Assembly (NCBI GenBank): GCA_905372345.1 | Contig: CAJPPE010000031.1 | Span: 1 to 10,294, forward strand | Reading direction: 5' to 3' | DNA: 10,294 bases | DNA from: an uncultured Treponema sp. | GTDB taxonomy: Bacteria > Spirochaetota > Spirochaetia > Treponematales > Treponemataceae | Shown here: piece after piece, positions 6,880 to 10,294 of the stretch | How the letters are laid out: every line of letters starts with the position of its first letter | Numbering within the stretch: position 1 is the stretch's first letter | The notes under the pieces: model-generated | Told to the model about the DNA's origin: nothing | Database searches by the model: none | What the model saw: only the letters and a program-made list of their open reading frames with translations | Program-made: the position numbers and the translations under genes

Positions 6880-6928
6880 GGCAATTTTAAAAACCTTGTT
6901 GGTTTCTAAAATTGCCTGACGAGTTTTT
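6879..6928 (+). terminator. Long hairpin at the end of hprK, probable terminator
   Basis: AGGCAATTTTA (6879-6889) pairs with TAAAATTGCCT (6907-6917) over 11 bp. Past one A/C mismatch, AAACC (6891-6895) pairs with GGTTT (6901-6905) around a 5-nt loop. The stem begins at the last base of the hprK stop. The T5 run (6924-6928) begins 6 nt after the stem, so termination may be incomplete. The 3' arm also overlaps the possible ptsH -35 box. Confidence 0.6.
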
Positions 6929-6944
6929 CATAAGTCCTTATAAA
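6916..6944 (+). promoter_or_regulatory. Candidate promoter of ptsH
   Basis: CTGACG (6916-6921) and TATAAA (6939-6944) have a 17-bp spacer, with a predicted start near 6951. The leader to the ptsH ATG would be about 85 nt and would contain the hairpin at 6988-7013. The -10 box sits at the centre of a 13-bp inverted repeat. Confidence 0.45.
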
Positions 6945-6964
6945 TTACATTACTTATGAAAAAC
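6923..6964. repeat. 13-bp perfect inverted repeat around the ptsH -10 box
   Basis: GTTTTTCATAAGT (6923-6935) is perfectly repeated in reverse as ACTTATGAAAAAC (6952-6964) with a 16-nt spacer. If the proposed promoter is right, the left arm lies between -35 and -10 and the right arm starts at +1, as expected of an operator. If transcription reads through from hprK, it could instead fold as an RNA hairpin. Confidence 0.75.
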
Positions 6965-6987
6965 ATCGCAAATAAATCTAAGGAAAC

Positions 6988-7013
6988 CCGCTAAAAACTG
7001 ATGTTTTTAGCGG
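6988..7013 (+). repeat. 11-bp hairpin in the ptsH leader
   Basis: CCGCTAAAAAC (6988-6998) pairs perfectly with GTTTTTAGCGG (7003-7013) around a TGAT loop. No T run follows, so it is not a terminator. It ends 10 nt before the AAGGA ribosome binding site (7024-7028). Its AAAAAC/GTTTTT core could also pair for 6 bp with arms of the preceding inverted repeat. Confidence 0.75.
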
Positions 7014-7035
7014 CTACCTGTAAAAGGAATAAATT

Positions 7036-7302
7036 ATGATTTCAAAAACTATTAAGGTTCAAAATCGGGCCGGAATACATGCCCGCCCGGCAGCTCTTAT
7101 TGCACAAAAATCGAACAATTTTTCTTCTGAGATTTTTTTATGCAGGGAAGATGCAAAAATAAATGCCAAGTCCGTAATAGGAATTATAACTATGGCCGCC
7201 GCCTACGGCACGGAGATAACCTTAACCTGTGACGGCCCTGATGAAAAGGAAGCATGCGAAGCAATCGAAACTATTTTTAACAATAAATTTGAAGAAGAAT
7301 AA
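7036..7302 (+). CDS. ptsH: Phosphocarrier protein HPr
   Basis: HPr is the small cytoplasmic phosphocarrier of the phosphotransferase system. At 88 residues it has normal length. His15 (NRAGIHARPA), the residue phosphorylated by enzyme I, and Ser46 (NAKSVIGII), the target of HprK, are both present, as is the GTEITL strand after the MAAAYG segment. The presence of Ser46 together with hprK upstream means the regulatory phosphorylation should work here. From general knowledge, treponemes have few or no complete sugar-transporting PTS permeases, so a regulatory rather than transport role is likely; this is inference. AAGGA (7024-7028) lies 7 nt before the ATG. A structured leader and a possible operator lie upstream. 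A small HD-domain gene follows after about 11 nt and is probably co-transcribed. Confidence 0.96.
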   Translation: MISKTIKVQNRAGIHARPAALIAQKSNNFSSEIFLCREDAKINAKSVIGIITMAAAYGTEITLTCDGPDEKEACEAIETIFNNKFEEE

Positions 7303-7313
7303 TTTTTTAGTTG

Positions 7314-7898
7314 ATGAAAAAAATGTTACCTTCTAAAGAAGAAGCTGAAAGATTACTTGAAGAAGCCTATTTAAAAAATCCCGGTCCTTGGAGAGAACAC
7401 TCCATTGTTGCAGCCAAGTGTGCGCAAAAAATCGCTTCCGCATGCAAGGACTTAAACCCCGACAAGGCTTATATTTTGGGGCTCCTCCACGATATAGGAC
7501 GGAGGGAAGGCGTAACAGCCCTTGCCCATGTAATAGACGGTTATGAGTATCTTATGAAATTAGGCTATGATGAGGCTGCCCGAGTATGTATAACTCATTC
7601 TTTTTCTATAAAAAAAATAAAAACCTACATCGGCAAAAACGATGTCAGCTCTGAAGCGTATAAAAAAATAAAAAAGCTTATCGACGAATACGAATATGAC
7701 GATTACGACAGGCTCATTCAGCTATGCGACAGCATTGCTCTCCCTCAAGGTTCTGCAAAAATCGAAGAGAGAATGAGCGATGTAAAAAAACGCCACGGCT
7801 ATTATCCCCAAGACAAATGGAATAAACATATCGAACTAAAAAAATACTTTGAACAAAAATCCGGCTTGGATATAGATGAGCTAGGGATTAGGGTGTAA
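7314..7898 (+). CDS. HD-domain (HDIG-type) metal-dependent phosphohydrolase
   Basis: This 194-residue, probably cytoplasmic protein has the ordered ligands of an HD-superfamily hydrolase: His29 (WREHSIVAA), His59-Asp60 with the following Ile-Gly (LLHDIGRREG), His72 (LAHVIDGYEYL), His95 (CITHSF) and Asp139 (LCDSIALPQG). All are intact, so it should be an active metal-dependent phosphatase or phosphodiesterase; the substrate cannot be told from sequence. It is unrelated in detail to the YfbR-like HD protein at 2676. Start choice is weak: TTG 7311, ATG 7314 and ATG 7323 are all in frame and none has a good Shine-Dalgarno. I take ATG 7314, with translation coupled to ptsH 11 nt upstream. Its stop is 23 nt from the converging mfd stop and no terminator is visible between them. 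Confidence 0.88.
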   Translation: MKKMLPSKEEAERLLEEAYLKNPGPWREHSIVAAKCAQKIASACKDLNPDKAYILGLLHDIGRREGVTALAHVIDGYEYLMKLGYDEAARVCITHSFSIKKIKTYIGKNDVSSEAYKKIKKLIDEYEYDDYDRLIQLCDSIALPQGSAKIEERMSDVKKRHGYYPQDKWNKHIELKKYFEQKSGLDIDELGIRV

Positions 7899-7921
7899 AG
7901 ATTGTTCCGCGGTTAAGTTTC

Positions 7922-10294
7922 CTACATCAAGCTGCCGAGTTTTTCGCGGATGAATTCGCTTTTTTCTTTTAAGCCGATTTTACCTGTTTGGAGGATGAGG
8001 ACATTCGGGGCTTTAGGGTCAAGGCTTACACGGCCTGCGGATTCTTTTATCATACGCAAAAGTTTATCCACCGAGATTTTTGATACACGGGCAAACTCTA
8101 TGCGTACGGCAGCCTTTCTTTCTTTTAGGCTTGCAATCGAAAGATGATTGCAGATAATTTTTATTTCGGAAAGAGCCAAAAGACTTTCCACTTCGGAAGG
8201 TGCCGGACCGAAGCGGTCAAGAATTTCGGAGTAAACCCTGTCGAGGTCTCCCTGCACTTTAACGGCTGCAATTTTTTTATAAACTTCCATCTTGGTTTCG
8301 GGACTTGAAATATAGGAATCGGGAATAAAACCCGAATACTCAAGCTCGATAACGGATTCTTGAACAGGTTCATAATCTTGGTTTTGAAGTTTTTGAACAG
8401 CCTCGTCCAAAAGACGCAAATATAAATCAAAGCCTACGGAATAAATATCTCCCGATTGTTCCCTGCCCAAAAGATTTCCGGCTCCTCTTATTTCCATATC
8501 CTTCATCGCAATCTTAAAACCGGAACCGAGCTCGGTAAAGTCTGAAATAACTTGCAATCTCTTCATAGCAATTTCGGAAAGAGCCTTATCGTCAGGATAT
8601 AAAAGATAGGCATAGGCTTTTTTGTCGGAGCGGCCAACCCTTCCCCTCAACTGATAAAGCTGGGAAACACCGTACATGTCGGCTCGGTCTATGATGATAG
8701 TATTGGCATTCGGAATGTCGATGCCGTTTTCGATAATGGTGGTTGCAATTAAAACCTGAAAACCGCCCAAACTAAAGCGTTCAAAAATTTCTTCCAGTTG
8801 GTTCGGAGACATTTGGCCGTGAGCCGTTTCAATCATAATCTCGGGCAAAAGAGATTGAAGCATAAAAAGAGTTTCATCCAAACTTTCAACCCTGTTATGA
8901 AGATAAAAAACCTGCCCGCCTCTCTCCGATTCCCGTCTTATAACTTCGGCAACTTTTTCCGCATTGAACTCGGCGATAACCGTTTCAACAGGTTTTCTGT
9001 TTTGAGGAGGAGTTGCAATTACGCTCATGTCCCTTATTTTTAAAAGCGACATGTGAAGGGTTCGCGGAATAGGAGTTGCAGAAAGGGAAAGACAGTCCAC
9101 ATTGTGCTTCATCTGTTTTAATCTTTCCTTATCCTTAACACCGAAGCGTTGTTCTTCATCGACAATCATCAAACCCAAATCCTTAAAGACGACATCTTTT
9201 TGAATTATGCGGTGAGTTCCTATTAAAATATCCACTTCGCCTTTTTTTAATTTTTCCAAAACTTTTTTTTGTTCACCCTTTGGAACAAAGCGGGAAAGGC
9301 GGGCTAACTTTACGGGGAAGTTTTTAAATCTCTTATCCAAGGTTTCAAAATGCTGCTCGGTCAAAATAGTTGTAGGCGACAAAAAGGCAACCTGCTTACC
9401 GCTCATAACGGCCTTAAAGGCGGCCCGCATTGCAACTTCGGTTTTACCGTAACCTACATCTCCGCAGATAAGCCTATCCATAGGAACGGGCTTTTCCATG
9501 TCCTCTTTTACCTCAGCGATGCAGGTAAGCTGGTCATCGGTTTCTTCATAAGGAAAAGCCGCTTCAAAGGCCGTCTGCCATTCATCATCTTTTTGAAAAG
9601 CAAAGCCCGTGCTCGCCTTTCTTTTAGAATAAAGATCGATGAGTTTTGCGGCTATATCTTCAACCGATTTTTTTACCTTGTTCTTTCTGTTCTCCCAAGA
9701 CTTTGAGCCGAGGATATCGAGATGAGGATCCTCTCCTTCGTTTCCTATATAACGCTGAACAAGGTCGGCCTGCTCAATCGGAATAAAAACGGTTTCATCA
9801 TTTGCATATAAAAGATTTATATAGTCCCTTTCCGTATCCAAAATTTTAACGCGTTCAATACCGCGGAATTTTCCTATACCGTAATTTACGTGAACAACAT
9901 AGTCTCCCGGATTTAATTCGATAAAGGTATCGATAACCGAACTCTTTGCAGTCTTTACCGATTTTGGAATTCTTCGGCGGCGGCCGAAAATTTCGTTTTC
10001 ATGGATTACCAAAATTTTTAGATCAGGAATACCGAAGCCGCCTGAAAGGTTATACGGTAAAATTTTTATTCTGTCTTCGTGCAGAATCTCTTCGATACGG
10101 AGGGCTTGATTATCGCTTTCGGCAAATACGAAGATAGACCAATCATCATTTAAAAGATTATTTAATTCTTCGCGTAAATAAACTATGTTCCCGAAAAAAC
10201 TGCGGGGCGGATCTGTTTTAAATTTAAGAGTTTTATTTTTATCTTCTTGTTCGGCTAAGGTTCTAAAATAAATAGACTTATTATATTTTTGTAC
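7922..10294 (-). CDS. mfd: Transcription-repair coupling factor Mfd (C-terminal 790 residues, cut by the window edge)
   Basis: Mfd binds RNA polymerase stalled at DNA damage, pushes it off with an ATP-driven translocase and recruits UvrA. The frame is open from the right edge to the TAG at 7922-7924. About 790 C-terminal residues are visible; the family is usually 1,100-1,200 long, so the UvrB-like N-terminus lies outside. Visible parts in order: the end of the UvrB-like region (IHENEIFGRRRR, near 10000), the RNA-polymerase-interacting domain (NPGDYVVHVNYGIGKF, 9913-9866), and the RecG-like motor. The motor has P-loop GDVGYGKT (9463-9440), DEEQ (9160-9149), SATPIPRTL (9082-9056), ATTIIENGIDIP (8746-8711) and QLRGRVGR (8653-8630). 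The translocation motif region (MEIRGAGNLLGREQSG, about 8500-8450) and the C-terminal regulatory domain follow. A TTG at 10012 is internal, not the start. All motor motifs are intact. Confidence 0.96.
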   Translation of the reverse strand, partial: VQKYNKSIYFRTLAEQEDKNKTLKFKTDPPRSFFGNIVYLREELNNLLNDDWSIFVFAESDNQALRIEEILHEDRIKILPYNLSGGFGIPDLKILVIHENEIFGRRRRIPKSVKTAKSSVIDTFIELNPGDYVVHVNYGIGKFRGIERVKILDTERDYINLLYANDETVFIPIEQADLVQRYIGNEGEDPHLDILGSKSWENRKNKVKKSVEDIAAKLIDLYSKRKASTGFAFQKDDEWQTAFEAAFPYEETDDQLTCIAEVKEDMEKPVPMDRLICGDVGYGKTEVAMRAAFKAVMSGKQVAFLSPTTILTEQHFETLDKRFKNFPVKLARLSRFVPKGEQKKVLEKLKKGEVDILIGTHRIIQKDVVFKDLGLMIVDEEQRFGVKDKERLKQMKHNVDCLSLSATPIPRTLHMSLLKIRDMSVIATPPQNRKPVETVIAEFNAEKVAEVIRRESERGGQVFYLHNRVESLDETLFMLQSLLPEIMIETAHGQMSPNQLEEIFERFSLGGFQVLIATTIIENGIDIPNANTIIIDRADMYGVSQLYQLRGRVGRSDKKAYAYLLYPDDKALSEIAMKRLQVISDFTELGSGFKIAMKDMEIRGAGNLLGREQSGDIYSVGFDLYLRLLDEAVQKLQNQDYEPVQESVIELEYSGFIPDSYISSPETKMEVYKKIAAVKVQGDLDRVYSEILDRFGPAPSEVESLLALSEIKIICNHLSIASLKERKAAVRIEFARVSKISVDKLLRMIKESAGRVSLDPKAPNVLILQTGKIGLKEKSEFIREKLGSLM

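Noticed and set aside
9350..9706. Plus-strand open frame of 118 codons opposite mfd
   Set aside because: It is antisense to the Mfd motor and interacting domain; the composition is that of a shadow frame and no ribosome binding site is evident.
10010..10012. TTG as start codon of a 696-residue minus-strand protein
   Set aside because: The frame stays open to the right edge and the residues before the TTG read as normal Mfd sequence, so this is an internal Leu codon in a gene cut by the window.
1..10294. A defence, phage or other accessory system
   Set aside because: All recognised genes are conserved housekeeping or regulatory types, base composition looks even, and no integrase, transposase, toxin-antitoxin pair or CRISPR repeat is visible.

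Overview
This window looks like a chromosomal housekeeping stretch from a spirochaete of the genus Treponema. It is AT-rich, and the gene content resembles what I know of oral treponemes such as T. denticola. That assignment rests on recognising the proteins and the gene order, not on a database search, so the species is uncertain. I see no mobile element, CRISPR array, tRNA or rRNA, and no defence system. The window is almost entirely coding, with no gene-free stretch over 300 bases.

Layout. (1) Positions 2-70 hold the last 22 codons of an unidentified upstream gene. (2) A good sigma70-type promoter at 116-144 leads a tight five-gene run, 173-5331, all on the plus strand: recN (DNA repair ATPase), a helical protein of unknown function, a YfbR-like HD phosphohydrolase carrying a second, degenerate HD domain, a stand-alone cyclic-nucleotide-binding-fold protein, and a secreted LysM/LytM envelope protein. 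Gaps are 11 and 20 nt and overlaps are 4 and 1 nt, so this is probably one operon. (3) hpf (ribosome hibernation factor) at 5455-5745 has its own promoter and a clear rho-independent terminator. (4) hprK follows from a promoter whose predicted start point falls on the hprK ATG, suggesting a leaderless mRNA. (5) A 156-nt gap holding three successive inverted repeats separates hprK from ptsH (HPr) and a small HD-domain hydrolase gene. (6) mfd (transcription-repair coupling factor) lies on the minus strand, converges on the HD gene with a 23-nt gap, and runs off the right edge.

How they work together. HprK and HPr form a kinase/substrate pair: HPr keeps both His15 and Ser46, and HprK keeps its P-loop and catalytic residues. 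With hpf next door, the block resembles the hpf-ptsN-hprK/npr neighbourhood near rpoN in Proteobacteria, and suggests a regulatory phosphotransfer module. recN and mfd bracket the window as two unrelated DNA-repair genes.

The most interesting points are the tandem active-plus-dead HD architecture at 2676-3872, the hairpin cluster and promoter-centred inverted repeat between hprK and ptsH, the predicted leaderless hprK mRNA, and two proteins that keep a fold but have lost key residues (the LytM-like domain and the cNMP-binding fold).
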